Below are positions 18,771 to 27,448 of a stretch of DNA of 64,000 nucleotides, piece by piece. The stretch lies in assembly GCF_002940685.1 (NCBI RefSeq), contig NZ_PNFP01000007.1, positions 285,372-349,371 on the forward strand. Direction: 5' to 3'. A program made the translations under genes and the position numbers. Position 1 is the stretch's first letter. Every line of letters begins with the position of its first letter. The notes under the pieces are model-generated. The model did not search any database. It saw nothing but the letters and a program-made list of their open reading frames with translations, and was not told where the DNA came from. Source of the stretch: Ensifer adhaerens (GTDB lineage Bacteria > Pseudomonadota > Alphaproteobacteria > Rhizobiales > Rhizobiaceae).

Positions 18771-21251
18771 ATGGCGGCATCGAAACTCAAGGACTATCGC
18801 GCGAAACGGGATTTTTCCAGGACGCCGGAGCCTGCCGGGAGAACCGGTGGGGAGGGCAATCGTTTTGTCGTGCACAAGCATCACGCCACCGCCGATCACT
18901 ATGATCTCAGGCTGCAGGTCGGCGACGTGCTGAAGAGCTGGGCGATCCCCAGGGGGCCATCACTCAATCCCGCCGACAAGCGGCTGGCGGTCGAGACCGA
19001 GGACCATCCGCTCGACTATATCGACTTCGAAGGCGTCATTCCCGAGGGCGAGTACGGCGGCGGGCCGATGATCGTCTGGGACGCCGGCGTCTGGGCGCCG
19101 ATGGACGATATCGAGAAGAGCCTCAGGACCGGCGCCTTCAAGTTTCGTCTTGCCGGCGAGAAGCTCAATGGCGGCTGGATGCTGACTCGGCTGAAACCGA
19201 AACCGGGCGACGACGACAAGCGCAACTGGCTGCTGTTCAAGGAGCATGATCTCGCGGCCGACCCTGATGCCGACATACTGACGTTACGCCCGGAAAGCGT
19301 GAAAAGCGGCCGGCGGATCGAGGAACTGGTCGAGCTGCCGAAGAAGTCGACGAAGCGCGCCGTTCTCAAGCCCGGCGCATTGCCGGGCGCGGTGAAGGGC
19401 CCGAAGCCGCAACGGATCGAACCGCAGCTTGCCAGCCCGACGCCGAAGCCACCGGGCGGCCCGCCGGACAGGCCGGACAGGCCGGACAAGACGGACTGGC
19501 TGCACGAGATCAAATTCGACGGCTACCGCACGATGGCGGACATTTCGGACGGCAGTATCAGGCTCATCACCCGCAGCGGGCTGGACTGGACGAAACGCTA
19601 TGGCGATCTGCCCGATGCCTTCCGCGAGCTGCCCTGCCGCGAGGCGATCATCGATGGGGAAATCGTCGTTCTCGACGACAAGGGCATCAGCCGTTTCGCG
19701 CTCTTGCAGGATGCGCTTTCGACGGGTGTGGACAGCAAGCTCGTCTTCTATGCCTTCGATATGCTCTACCTCGATGGCTGGAACCTGACCGAGGTCCCGC
19801 TGGAAAAGCGCAAGGCGCTGCTGGTGCAGCTGCTTGAAGGGCAGGTGTCCAGCCGCTCGGCCATCCAGTATAGCGACCATGTCGTAGGGGACGGGCGCGG
19901 GCTTTACGAGCATGCCTCGGAACTGGGGCTGGAAGGGATCGTCTCCAAACGCACCTCGGCGCCCTATCGCAGCGGCCGCACTCAGACCTGGACCAAGACG
20001 AAAGCGCTCAACAGCGATGATTTCGTGATCGCCGGCTATACCGTCTCCGAGGCCGCCGAAGGCCTTGCGGCGCTGGCGCTCGGGGAATGGGTGGACGGCG
20101 AGCTGCACTACCGCGGCAAGGTCGGAACCGGGTTCGATGCGGAGACGGCCAAACAGTTGCTCGTCCGGCTGGAAGCGTTGCGCGGTGGCGCGACGGCACT
20201 CGATGGCGCACCCAAGGAAATCCTCTGGGTGCGGCCGGTCCTGAGCGCCCGCATCCACTACTCCAACCGCACGACCGACAATGTCCTGCGTCATGCGGTC
20301 TTCAAGGGGCTTCGCGACGTCGAACTTTCTGCCCCGGCGGCTTCGCCGCGCAAGCGGCTGATCACGGACGCCGACCTTGCGACGATCCAGGTCACCAATG
20401 CCGACCGCCGGGTGTTCGGCAAATCCGGGCCGACCAAACTCGACATTGCCGTCTATTACGCGCTCGTCGGCGATTTCATGCTGCCGCACATCCTTGGTCG
20501 ACCGGTGTCGCTCTTCCGCTGTCCCACGGGAAAGCGCACGGATTGCTTCTTCCAGCGCCACCCCTTCACCGGCATGCCGCCCTCCATCGTCAGCTTCAAC
20601 GCGACCAATTCCGAGGGCGAGAGCAAGTCTTTCCTCTCGATCGAGGGCACGAAGGGCTATCTGGCGCTTGCCCAGTTCGGCGTGATCGAGCTTCACAGCT
20701 GGGGCTCGCGGCGCGCGCGGCTGGAGAAGCCCGATCGCATCGTCTTCGATCTCGATCCCGGCGAGGGCATCGCATGGCGCGACGTGGTCGAGGCCGCCGT
20801 CCATATCCGCGGCGAGCTGGAGGGGCTCGGCCTAGTTCCCTTCGTCAAGACATCGGGCGGCAGTGGCATCCATGTCGTCGTGCCCGTGACGCCGAAGCTC
20901 GACTGGAAGAAGACGCACCAGGCGACGAGCGCCATTGCGTCGCGACTGACGGCGACCGCGCCCGAGACCTTCACCACGACGATGGGCAAGGAGAACCGCG
21001 TGAAGCGGATCTTCATCGACTTCCACCGCAATGCCCGCAGCCATACGGCGGCCGCGCCCTATTCGCTGCGGGCACGCACCAACCTGCCGGCTTCGGCGCC
21101 GCTCCATTGGGCGGATCTGGAGACTATCGACGCTCCGGAGGATTTGAACTATTCTTCGCTGCCTGGACTTCTGGATACTTTCGGCGATCCCTGGGCGGAT
21201 ATCGACGACTTTGCCAAGGATCTGCCGCTTCTGTCCGAAACGAGGACGTAA
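18771..21251 (+). CDS. ligD: ATP-dependent DNA ligase LigD (PE-LIG-POL)
   Basis: The 826-residue enzyme is the multidomain ligase of bacterial non-homologous end joining. Its order is: N-terminal 3'-phosphoesterase domain (about 1-170; His35, His37, His43 and Asp45 in HKHHATADHYDLRL), ATP-dependent ligase domain (about 230-530; adenylation Lys248 in EIKFDGYR), and C-terminal archaeo-eukaryotic primase-type polymerase (about 540-815; metal-binding Asp660 and Asp662 in VFDLDPGEG). It trims, fills and seals double-strand breaks together with Ku. Length and order match the Pseudomonas PE-LIG-POL enzyme. ku follows 26 bases after its stop, in one operon. Confidence 0.96.
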   Translation: MAASKLKDYRAKRDFSRTPEPAGRTGGEGNRFVVHKHHATADHYDLRLQVGDVLKSWAIPRGPSLNPADKRLAVETEDHPLDYIDFEGVIPEGEYGGGPMIVWDAGVWAPMDDIEKSLRTGAFKFRLAGEKLNGGWMLTRLKPKPGDDDKRNWLLFKEHDLAADPDADILTLRPESVKSGRRIEELVELPKKSTKRAVLKPGALPGAVKGPKPQRIEPQLASPTPKPPGGPPDRPDRPDKTDWLHEIKFDGYRTMADISDGSIRLITRSGLDWTKRYGDLPDAFRELPCREAIIDGEIVVLDDKGISRFALLQDALSTGVDSKLVFYAFDMLYLDGWNLTEVPLEKRKALLVQLLEGQVSSRSAIQYSDHVVGDGRGLYEHASELGLEGIVSKRTSAPYRSGRTQTWTKTKALNSDDFVIAGYTVSEAAEGLAALALGEWVDGELHYRGKVGTGFDAETAKQLLVRLEALRGGATALDGAPKEILWVRPVLSARIHYSNRTTDNVLRHAVFKGLRDVELSAPAASPRKRLITDADLATIQVTNADRRVFGKSGPTKLDIAVYYALVGDFMLPHILGRPVSLFRCPTGKRTDCFFQRHPFTGMPPSIVSFNATNSEGESKSFLSIEGTKGYLALAQFGVIELHSWGSRRARLEKPDRIVFDLDPGEGIAWRDVVEAAVHIRGELEGLGLVPFVKTSGGSGIHVVVPVTPKLDWKKTHQATSAIASRLTATAPETFTTTMGKENRVKRIFIDFHRNARSHTAAAPYSLRARTNLPASAPLHWADLETIDAPEDLNYSSLPGLLDTFGDPWADIDDFAKDLPLLSETRT

Positions 21252-21277
21252 TGCGTTTGGCCGCGTAGGAGACATCA

Positions 21278-22162
21278 ATGGCGCCCAGGGCAAGTTGGAA
21301 AGGTTATCTCAAACTCAGTCTCGTCAGTTGCCCCGTCAGGCTCTATCCGGCGACCAGTTCGAGCGAGCGCATCAGCTTCAATCAACTGCACAAGGATACC
21401 CATAACCGGATCAACATGAAGCCGGTCGACCCGGAGCTCGGCCTCGTCGAGCGCTCCGACCTGGTCAAGGGTTACGAATACGAAGACAAGAAATATATCA
21501 TCATCGAAGACGCCGACCTCGAAAGCGTCCGGATCGAGTCCAACCACACGATGAACATCGAGGCCTTCGTCGACGAAGGCTCGGTCGACGTGATCTACCA
21601 GGACGCGCCTTATTATCTCGCGCCCGATGGCGCGATGGCCGAGGAAACCTTCGTCGTCCTGCGCGAAGCATTGAAGAAGAGCGGCAAGCTGGCGATTGCG
21701 CGCCTCGTGCTTTCAAGCCGCGAGCGGGTGGTGACCATCGGCGCGCGCGAAACAGGTATGTTCGTGTGCACTCTGAGAAATCCGAGCGAAGTGCGTGGAA
21801 CAGCTGAATATTTCGGGAACATCCCCGTCGGTCATCCCGACCCGGAAATGCTGCAGCTTGCCGAAGCGCTGATCCAGCAGAAGATGACGGTGTTCGATCC
21901 GAAGAACTACGAGGATCGCTACGAGATCGCGTTGATGAAGATGATCCGTGAGAAGCTCAAGGGCCACAAGCCGATCATCGCGGCCGCCCCCGAGCGCGGT
22001 AATGTCATCAATCTCATGGATGCGTTGAAGGCGAGCCTGTCGCAGTCGAAGCCGCCGGCAAAGAGCAAGACCAAGGCCGAACCGGCCGCCAAGGAAGCAG
22101 GCAAGGCGGCGGCGCCTGCCAAGCGGGCAGCGGCAAAACCGGTCGCGAAGAAGAAAGCCTGA
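21278..22162 (+). CDS. ku: Ku homodimer end-binding protein
   Basis: The 294-residue protein is bacterial Ku, the ring-shaped homodimer that threads onto DNA ends and recruits LigD. The N-terminus MAPRASWKGYLKLSLVSCPVRLYPATSS is split here by its family beta-barrel strands, and INMKPVDPELGLVERSDLVKGYEY is a recognisable Ku core block. The C-terminal 40 residues form a Lys/Ala/Pro-rich tail (KPPAKSKTKAEPAAKEAGK), the extension seen in many rhizobial Ku proteins and linked in others to DNA binding or end threading. It is co-transcribed with ligD, and its stop overlaps the next start by one base. Confidence 0.96.
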   Translation: MAPRASWKGYLKLSLVSCPVRLYPATSSSERISFNQLHKDTHNRINMKPVDPELGLVERSDLVKGYEYEDKKYIIIEDADLESVRIESNHTMNIEAFVDEGSVDVIYQDAPYYLAPDGAMAEETFVVLREALKKSGKLAIARLVLSSRERVVTIGARETGMFVCTLRNPSEVRGTAEYFGNIPVGHPDPEMLQLAEALIQQKMTVFDPKNYEDRYEIALMKMIREKLKGHKPIIAAAPERGNVINLMDALKASLSQSKPPAKSKTKAEPAAKEAGKAAAPAKRAAAKPVAKKKA

Positions 22163-23247
22163 TGGCTGTTGCCGGCCAGACATTCGGTATTGTCGGGGCG
22201 ATCTCGGCCTTTCCGCGCCGGCTTGTGGCGCGGGAGGTCGAGCGCCAGCACGGGCATTTGCGCCGCGGCGTCACGCGCCAGACGACGTATCTGGTGTTCG
22301 GCCGGAGCCTGCTCGCCAAGTCGAGCGAAGCGGAGATCGAGGCTCGTTTCGATGCCGAGCATGCGGCCGGACGATGGCTTGTCAGCGAAAACGGATTCCT
22401 CCGGCTTCTCGGGCTTCTGTCCGTACCGGCGGCATCGGCGCTCACGCGCCAGTCATTGATCGACCAGGCCCGGCTTTCCCCGCGGGTCTTCGATCTGCTC
22501 TCCCTGTTCGACGCGTTCGAACACGACAGCGAGCCCTATTCCTTCCGCGACCTCATCCTTGCGCGGAAATATGCGGAGCTGATCGGAAGCGGCGCGACCT
22601 GGGGCGCGATCGCCCGGTCTGTGCACCGGTCAGGCCAGGTCGCCTCGTTGACGGCGCTTTCGCTGCACCACGGCGGGACCGATACGATCTATGCCCGCAG
22701 CGCCGAGGGCTTGAGCGAACTGAACGGACAGCTGCTCTTCGACCTCGGCACGCCTGACGATGCCGCCTTGGAAGATCTCTTCGATCTGGCGGAGGGGGCG
22801 GAAGCGAACGGCGACTACGAGCAGGCGGCCGCCTTCTATCAACGCTATCTTGCCATGGACCGGACGGATTCGGTTGCGGCCTTCAACCGCGCCAATTGCC
22901 TGAAGGCGGCGGGACACGCGCTGGATGCGGCGCATGACTACGCCCGCGCGATCAAGCTCGATCCCTCCTTCGTCGAGGCCTGGTTCAACCTCGCCGGGCT
23001 GATGAGCGAGCGGGGGCGAACCGACGCCGCGCGCAGGCATCTCAAGAAGGCGATCGAGATCGACGGCGACTATGCCGACGCGATCTTCAATCTGGCGAAA
23101 CTCGAATTCGATGCGGGTGACCTCGGTGAAGCGCGGCGCTGGTGGAGCCGTTATCTCGAACTCGACAGCGATAGCGAATGGGCGCGGACGGCGGAACGCG
23201 GCGTGCAATATGTCGATTTGCACAGCCGTCCGAGAACAGCGGGCTGA
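22162..23247 (+). CDS. TPR protein with possible BRCT-like N-terminus, in the NHEJ operon
   Basis: The 361-residue protein starts on the last base of the ku stop codon. Residues 1-90 look like a BRCT-type fold (FGIVGAISAFPRRLVAREVE, then TTYLVFG and AGRWLVSENGFLRLLG), although this is a judgement by eye. Residues about 125-180 include a helix-turn-helix-like FRDLILARKYAELIGSGATW block as in MerR-type annotations. Residues about 205-350 form three to four TPR units (AFNRANCLKAAGHALDAAHD, AWFNLAGLMSERGRTDAARR, AIFNLAKLEFDAGDLGEARR). Coupling to ku suggests an accessory end-joining role. Related proteins exist in other rhizobia but I know of no established function. Confidence 0.8.
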   Translation: MAVAGQTFGIVGAISAFPRRLVAREVERQHGHLRRGVTRQTTYLVFGRSLLAKSSEAEIEARFDAEHAAGRWLVSENGFLRLLGLLSVPAASALTRQSLIDQARLSPRVFDLLSLFDAFEHDSEPYSFRDLILARKYAELIGSGATWGAIARSVHRSGQVASLTALSLHHGGTDTIYARSAEGLSELNGQLLFDLGTPDDAALEDLFDLAEGAEANGDYEQAAAFYQRYLAMDRTDSVAAFNRANCLKAAGHALDAAHDYARAIKLDPSFVEAWFNLAGLMSERGRTDAARRHLKKAIEIDGDYADAIFNLAKLEFDAGDLGEARRWWSRYLELDSDSEWARTAERGVQYVDLHSRPRTAG

Positions 23248-23248
23248 T

Positions 23249-23890
23249 ATGGGCGACACATTCCTTCTTGACGGACCTGACGATGCGGATGTCACCATCC
23301 TCCTTGCCCATGGGGCCGGCGCGCCGATGGATTCCACCTCGATGAACGCGACCGCCAAGGCGCTGGCGAGTGCGGGCTTTCGTGTCGCCCGCTTCGAGTT
23401 CGGCTACATGGCGGCGCGGCGAACATCTGACGGGCGCAAGCCGCCGCCGCGCGCCGAAACGCTCAATCCGGAATACATCGCCGCCATCGAAGCGCTCGGG
23501 GCCAAGGGGCCGCTTATCATCGGCGGCAAGTCGATGGGCGGGCGGGTTGCGAGCATGGTCGCCGACCAGCTGCACGCAGCCGGCAAGATTGTCGGGTTGC
23601 TCTGCCTCGGATATCCCTTCCATCCGCCGGCAAAGCCCGAGCAGCTGCGCACGAAGCATCTCGCCGACCTCAAGACGCCGACCCTGATCTGCCAGGGAAC
23701 GAGAGACGAGTTCGGCACGCGCGAAGAGGTTCCGAACTATACGCTTTCCGATGCGATCGAGGTCCTTTGGCTCGAGGACGGCGACCATGACCTGAAACCG
23801 CGCAAGAGCCTTTCCGGGTTCTCGACCGCGGATCACCTTCGCACCGTCGCCGATGCGGTTGCATCCTGGGCCGCCCGGCTGACGCGCTGA
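23249..23890 (+). CDS. Small alpha/beta hydrolase (dienelactone-hydrolase-like, KANL3/Tex30 type)
   Basis: The 213-residue protein begins one base after the TPR gene stop. It has LLAHGAGAPMDS (oxyanion region), the nucleophile elbow GGKSMGGR, an acidic residue in ICQGTRDEFG, and a late His in EDGDHDLKPR, so the Ser-Asp-His triad is complete. This compact family is close to the alpha/beta hydrolase found in eukaryotic KANL3/Tex30 proteins. The substrate is not known. Its position inside a DNA-repair operon is conserved enough to notice but may simply be coincidental co-transcription. Confidence 0.85.
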   Translation: MGDTFLLDGPDDADVTILLAHGAGAPMDSTSMNATAKALASAGFRVARFEFGYMAARRTSDGRKPPPRAETLNPEYIAAIEALGAKGPLIIGGKSMGGRVASMVADQLHAAGKIVGLLCLGYPFHPPAKPEQLRTKHLADLKTPTLICQGTRDEFGTREEVPNYTLSDAIEVLWLEDGDHDLKPRKSLSGFSTADHLRTVADAVASWAARLTR

Positions 23891-23903
23891 TCTGTTTGCC
23901 GGG

Positions 23904-24677
23904 ATGAAGATCGCCACCTTCAACATCAACGGCATCAGCAAGCGGCTCGAAAACCTGATCGCCTGGCTTAAGGAAACCAAGCCCGACATCGTCTGTCTGC
24001 AGGAACTGAAGGCGGCCGATCGCCAGTTTCCGCGTTCGGCGATCGAGGCGGCCGGGTATGGCGCGGTCTGGCAGGGGCAATCGGCCTGGAACGGTGTTGC
24101 GATCCTTGCCCGAGACAGCGAGCCGGTGCTGACCCGCGTCGGGCTCGACGGCGATCCCTTGGACAGTCAGGCGCGTTACATCGAGGCGGCCATCAGCGGA
24201 ATCCTGGTCGCTTGCCTTTACGCCCCCAACGGCAATCCGCAGCCGGGGCCGAAGTTCGAGTACAAGCTTGCCTGGCACGCGCGCATGGCCAGACATGCTG
24301 CCGATCTTTACGCGCTCGATCTGCCTGTCGTGCTTGCCGGCGACTTCAACATCGTGCCGGAACCGCGCGACATCTACCCGACGAGCTCATACGACGACAA
24401 CGCGCTGGTGCAGCCGGAAAGCCGCGCGGCATTCCGCGAACTTCTCGACCAGGGTTGGCTCGATGCGCTGCGCAAGGTCCATCCGAAGGACCAGCTTTTC
24501 ACGTTCTGGGACTATCGCCGGAACCGCTGGGAGCGCGACGCGGGGCTGCGGCTCGATCATCTGCTGCTCAGCCGCAAGCTTTCCCGCAAGCTCACGGGTG
24601 CCGGTATAGACCGTGGCGTTCGTGGCATGGAGGGGGCGAGCGACCATGCGCCGGTGTGGGTCACGCTTCGCGATTGA
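23904..24677 (+). CDS. xthA: Exodeoxyribonuclease III / AP endonuclease
   Basis: The 257-residue protein is a member of the exonuclease III (EEP) family. It has MKIATFNINGISKR at the start, the catalytic Glu in CLQELKA near residue 34, YAPNGNPQPGPKFEYK, the Asp/Asn pair in LAGDFNIVPEPRDIY, DYRRNRWERDAGLRLDH, and the final SDHAPVW with the catalytic His. It cuts abasic sites and removes 3'-blocking groups on double-stranded DNA, which fits the repair context. It lies 13 bases after the hydrolase gene, so it is probably the last gene of the ligD-ku transcription unit. Confidence 0.93.
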   Translation: MKIATFNINGISKRLENLIAWLKETKPDIVCLQELKAADRQFPRSAIEAAGYGAVWQGQSAWNGVAILARDSEPVLTRVGLDGDPLDSQARYIEAAISGILVACLYAPNGNPQPGPKFEYKLAWHARMARHAADLYALDLPVVLAGDFNIVPEPRDIYPTSSYDDNALVQPESRAAFRELLDQGWLDALRKVHPKDQLFTFWDYRRNRWERDAGLRLDHLLLSRKLSRKLTGAGIDRGVRGMEGASDHAPVWVTLRD

Positions 24678-24832
24678 CCTCGCTATATTGCGGCGTGACC
24701 CAACGCGCAGCGGTGATACTGTTTCGCATCGTACGCCGCTACTCGCAGCCTTTGTCCGGGGTAAACCCGGTCCGGCTGTGGATCGGCGGCCAAACGCCGA
24801 CGTCCCAGCCAGTGAACACGAAGGAAAACCGC

Positions 24833-25039
24833 ATGAAAATCAGCGCACGCAACCGCCTCCAGGGCAAGATTGTCGAAGTGATCAAGGGCGCGACCACCGC
24901 CCATGTGCGTATCGACGTCGGCGGCTCGATCGTGACCGCAGCCATCACCAACGAGTCGGTCGACGAACTTGGCTTGAAGGTCGGCGGCGAGGCCTATGCG
25001 GTCATCAAGGCCTCGGACGTCATGGTCGGGATCGACTGA
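24833..25039 (+). CDS. Molybdopterin-binding (Mop/TOBE) domain protein
   Basis: This 68-residue protein is a single Mop domain: MKISARNRLQGKIVEVIKG followed by AHVRIDVGGSIVTAAIT and VGGEAYAVIKASDVMVG, the family pattern. Mop proteins assemble into hexamers that store molybdate or tungstate in the cytoplasm, and the same fold occurs in ModE and ModC. The start at 24833 has AAGGA nearby upstream. No mod transport genes are adjacent. The FecBCD-type system downstream on the other strand is an unproven candidate partner, since some FecCD-like systems move molybdate. Confidence 0.88.
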   Translation: MKISARNRLQGKIVEVIKGATTAHVRIDVGGSIVTAAITNESVDELGLKVGGEAYAVIKASDVMVGID

Positions 25040-25097
25040 TACGTTGAGGCTGGGGCGCACGGATCGTCTGTTGCGCCCTGCCAACTTTGAAATCGGG

Positions 25098-25619
25098 TCA
25101 CGCCTTCTGGCAATGGTGCACGGGGCCGTCACCGGTTTCGAAATCGCCGCGCTGCGGTGGCGCGATCGGCTTGAACAGGGTGCGGTCGGGCTTCAGATCG
25201 ATCAGCGGCGTGCCGTCGAGGCAATCGAGACCGCGCACGAGCAGGGTCGAACCTTCCACGGCTTCGCGCTTGACGATCGAAGTGCCGATCGGATTGGGCC
25301 GCACCGGCGAGCGCAGCGAGAACGTCCCATGCACCTCGCCGTTGCTGGCGGGGCTTTGCAGCACGAGGTCGCGCCTGGACTGATCGAGCCAATAGAGGAT
25401 TTCTAGCCGCTCGAACGCCTCCACGCCTTTCAGCGCCAGAACCCAGGGCTCGAAGATCTCGATGCGGCAGAGCGGGCCATCGTGCCGGCCCTGGCGCGGC
25501 GTTTCCATGCGCGAAGTCCAGGGCGTTGCGATGCGGCCGATGAAGACGAGGCCGGCGTCGGTGGGCGCTGGCGGATCCACGGCCACCTCGTTCTCACGGA
25601 TTTCGTTCTGGCGAACCAT
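25098..25619 (-). CDS. trmO: tRNA (N6-threonylcarbamoyladenosine-37-N6)-methyltransferase TrmO
   Basis: The 173-residue protein is a UPF0066/YaeB-family member. Family blocks are visible: FIGRIATPW near residue 25, a middle LEILYWLDQSRRDL, and FSLRSPVRPNPIGTS, the highly conserved SAM-related core. TrmO methylates N6-threonylcarbamoyladenosine at position 37 of some tRNAs that read ACY codons, using S-adenosylmethionine. Some rhizobial homologues were historically called VirR. It sits between the Mop gene (convergent) and the ABC ATPase gene (same strand, 12 bases). Confidence 0.88.
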   Translation of the reverse strand: MVRQNEIRENEVAVDPPAPTDAGLVFIGRIATPWTSRMETPRQGRHDGPLCRIEIFEPWVLALKGVEAFERLEILYWLDQSRRDLVLQSPASNGEVHGTFSLRSPVRPNPIGTSIVKREAVEGSTLLVRGLDCLDGTPLIDLKPDRTLFKPIAPPQRGDFETGDGPVHHCQKA

Positions 25620-25631
25620 GGTCAGTTCCTT

Positions 25632-26417
25632 TCATGGCAGAGGGGCGGCGAAGCGTGGCGCGCAGAGACGGGCCTTGCTGCCGTCGATCGAGCCGATCAC
25701 CACGTCGATGTCGTAGAGTTGCTTGAGGGCGGCGGCCGTCAACACCTCGCGCGGTGAGCCAAGTGCGATGAGCTTCGAGGCGTGGAGGAGCGCAACGCGG
25801 TCTGCAACGAGAAAGGCGTGATCCGGATTGTGCGTCGAGAGCACGACCGAAAGCCGGCGCTCTGCCAGCGACCGGATATGCGAGAGCACGCGCATCTGGT
25901 TGCCATAGTCGAGATTGGCGGTCGGCTCGTCCATGACGAGAATGGAGGGTTCCTGTGTGAGTGCACGGGCGATCAGCGCCATCTGGCGCTCGCCGCCACT
26001 GATCTCGGTATAGGGGCGCGTGGCGAGATGGGCCATGCCAAGGCCGGCAAGCGCCTCCATGGCGATCCGACGATCGCGGGCGCCAGGCGAGGAGAACGGC
26101 GCGAGGTGAGGCGCGCGTCCCATCAGCACGACCTCCAGCACCGTGAACGGGAAAAGTGCGGCATGCGCCTGCGGGACATAGGCGATCCGTTTGGCGCGCT
26201 GACGCCGCGACCAGGCTGAAAGCGGTTTGCAATCGAGGAGAATGTCGCCGGCCTTGACCGGCAGGAGACCGAGAACGGTCTTGAAAAGCGTCGTCTTGCC
26301 GGCGCCGTTGGGGCCGAGCAGAGCCAGAACCTCTCCGGTTGCAAGCGACAGGGAAATGTCGGCGCCCACCGTGCGTTCGCCATAGCCAAAGGCGAGCCCC
26401 CTGATCTCCAGCGTCAT
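25632..26417 (-). CDS. ABC transporter ATP-binding protein, FecE/BtuD type
   Basis: The 261-residue ATPase has Walker A GPNGAGKTT (near residue 35), a Q-loop in YVPQAHAALFPF, the signature ISGGERQM, Walker B ILVMDEPTANLD and the switch His in STHNPDH. It belongs to the iron-siderophore/cobalamin/haem subgroup that works with FecCD permeases. The true start is the ATG at 26417, which overlaps the permease stop by four bases (ATGA), so the two are translationally coupled. Longer open frames upstream are not the gene. It energises uptake of the substrate bound by the 27445-28491 receptor. Confidence 0.93.
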   Translation of the reverse strand: MTLEIRGLAFGYGERTVGADISLSLATGEVLALLGPNGAGKTTLFKTVLGLLPVKAGDILLDCKPLSAWSRRQRAKRIAYVPQAHAALFPFTVLEVVLMGRAPHLAPFSSPGARDRRIAMEALAGLGMAHLATRPYTEISGGERQMALIARALTQEPSILVMDEPTANLDYGNQMRVLSHIRSLAERRLSVVLSTHNPDHAFLVADRVALLHASKLIALGSPREVLTAAALKQLYDIDVVIGSIDGSKARLCAPRFAAPLP

Positions 26418-27448
26418 TGCCACGCCCTCCGCCCGGAGGCGAGCAGCCACAGGAAGAACGGCGCGCCGACGGCTGCCGTCAGGATGCCGAGCGGCACTTC
26501 GATCAGCGCTATGCTGCGCGCCAGCATGTCGACAACGAGCAGATAGGCGGAACCCGATATCATCGACGCCGGCAGCAGACGGCGGAAGTCGGGACCGACC
26601 AGCATGCGCGCGATATGCGGGATGACGAGCCCGATCCAGCCGATGACGCCGCTGACGGAGACGGCGGCCGCGGTGATCAGCGTTGCCGCGGCGACCAGCA
26701 CGGCGCGCGTCAAACGCGTGTCGACGCCCAAGGTCTGGGCTTCCTCGTCGCCGAGCGTCATCAGGTTCATGCGCCAGCGAAAGAGCACCAAAGGCACCAG
26801 CCCGACCAGAAGCGCCGGCAGGATCGAGACGACGTCGAGACGGGTGATCGCGGTCAGGCTGCCGAGCAACCAATAGGTGATCGCCGGTAGCTGGTCGTAG
26901 GGATCGGCGAGGATCTTGATCAGCGATATGCCGGCACCGACGAGTGCACCGACGGCGATCCCGGCCAGAACCAGCGTCAGCGCCGGATCGCGTCCGCGGA
27001 TTGCCATGCCCACCGCATAGGCCGCCGCGACCGCGAGCAACCCGCCGGCAAAGCTCACGGCCTGGATTGCGATGACCGGCAACGAGAGAAAGATGCCGAT
27101 GACGGCGCCGAGGCTGGCGCCGCCGGAAACGCCGAGTATATCCGGTGAAACGAGGGGATTGCGGAAGAGCCCCTGATAGGTGGCGCCGGCTGCTGCAAGG
27201 GCTGCGCCGATCAGGATCGCGCCTGCCACGCGCGGCAGCCGTACGTTCCAGAGCACGGTCGACAGCACCGGATCAGTTGCCTGCCCGGAAGCTGCCGAGC
27301 GCAGCGCTGCGACAATCTCCGATGGGCCGGCATATTTGCCGACCGCCATCGACACCAGCGCCAGCAGGAAGAGCGCGCCTGCGAGCAGCCAGAGGCCGCC
27401 TTTGCGCTCGGCGACCATCACTTCCGACGCTTCCTGCCTGCGGTTCAT
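26414..27448 (-). CDS. FecCD-family ABC transporter permease
   Basis: The 344-residue membrane protein is a BtuC/FhuB/FecCD-type permease with about ten membrane spans. Family blocks include NVRLPRVAGAILIGAALAAAG (the typical RLPR segment), YQGLFRNPLVSPDILG, SLGAVIGI, GWIGLVIPHIARM and the final PFFLWLL. The chosen start is the ATG at 27448, which overlaps the receptor gene stop in ATGA; the frame remains open upstream only because it reads across the receptor gene. It forms a homodimeric channel with the adjacent ATPase. Confidence 0.93.
   Translation of the reverse strand: MNRRQEASEVMVAERKGGLWLLAGALFLLALVSMAVGKYAGPSEIVAALRSAASGQATDPVLSTVLWNVRLPRVAGAILIGAALAAAGATYQGLFRNPLVSPDILGVSGGASLGAVIGIFLSLPVIAIQAVSFAGGLLAVAAAYAVGMAIRGRDPALTLVLAGIAVGALVGAGISLIKILADPYDQLPAITYWLLGSLTAITRLDVVSILPALLVGLVPLVLFRWRMNLMTLGDEEAQTLGVDTRLTRAVLVAAATLITAAAVSVSGVIGWIGLVIPHIARMLVGPDFRRLLPASMISGSAYLLVVDMLARSIALIEVPLGILTAAVGAPFFLWLLASGRRAWQ

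Noticed and set aside
18771..24677. Mobile defence island
   Set aside because: The genes are standard end-joining and repair functions with normal composition; there is no integrase or phage-related gene.
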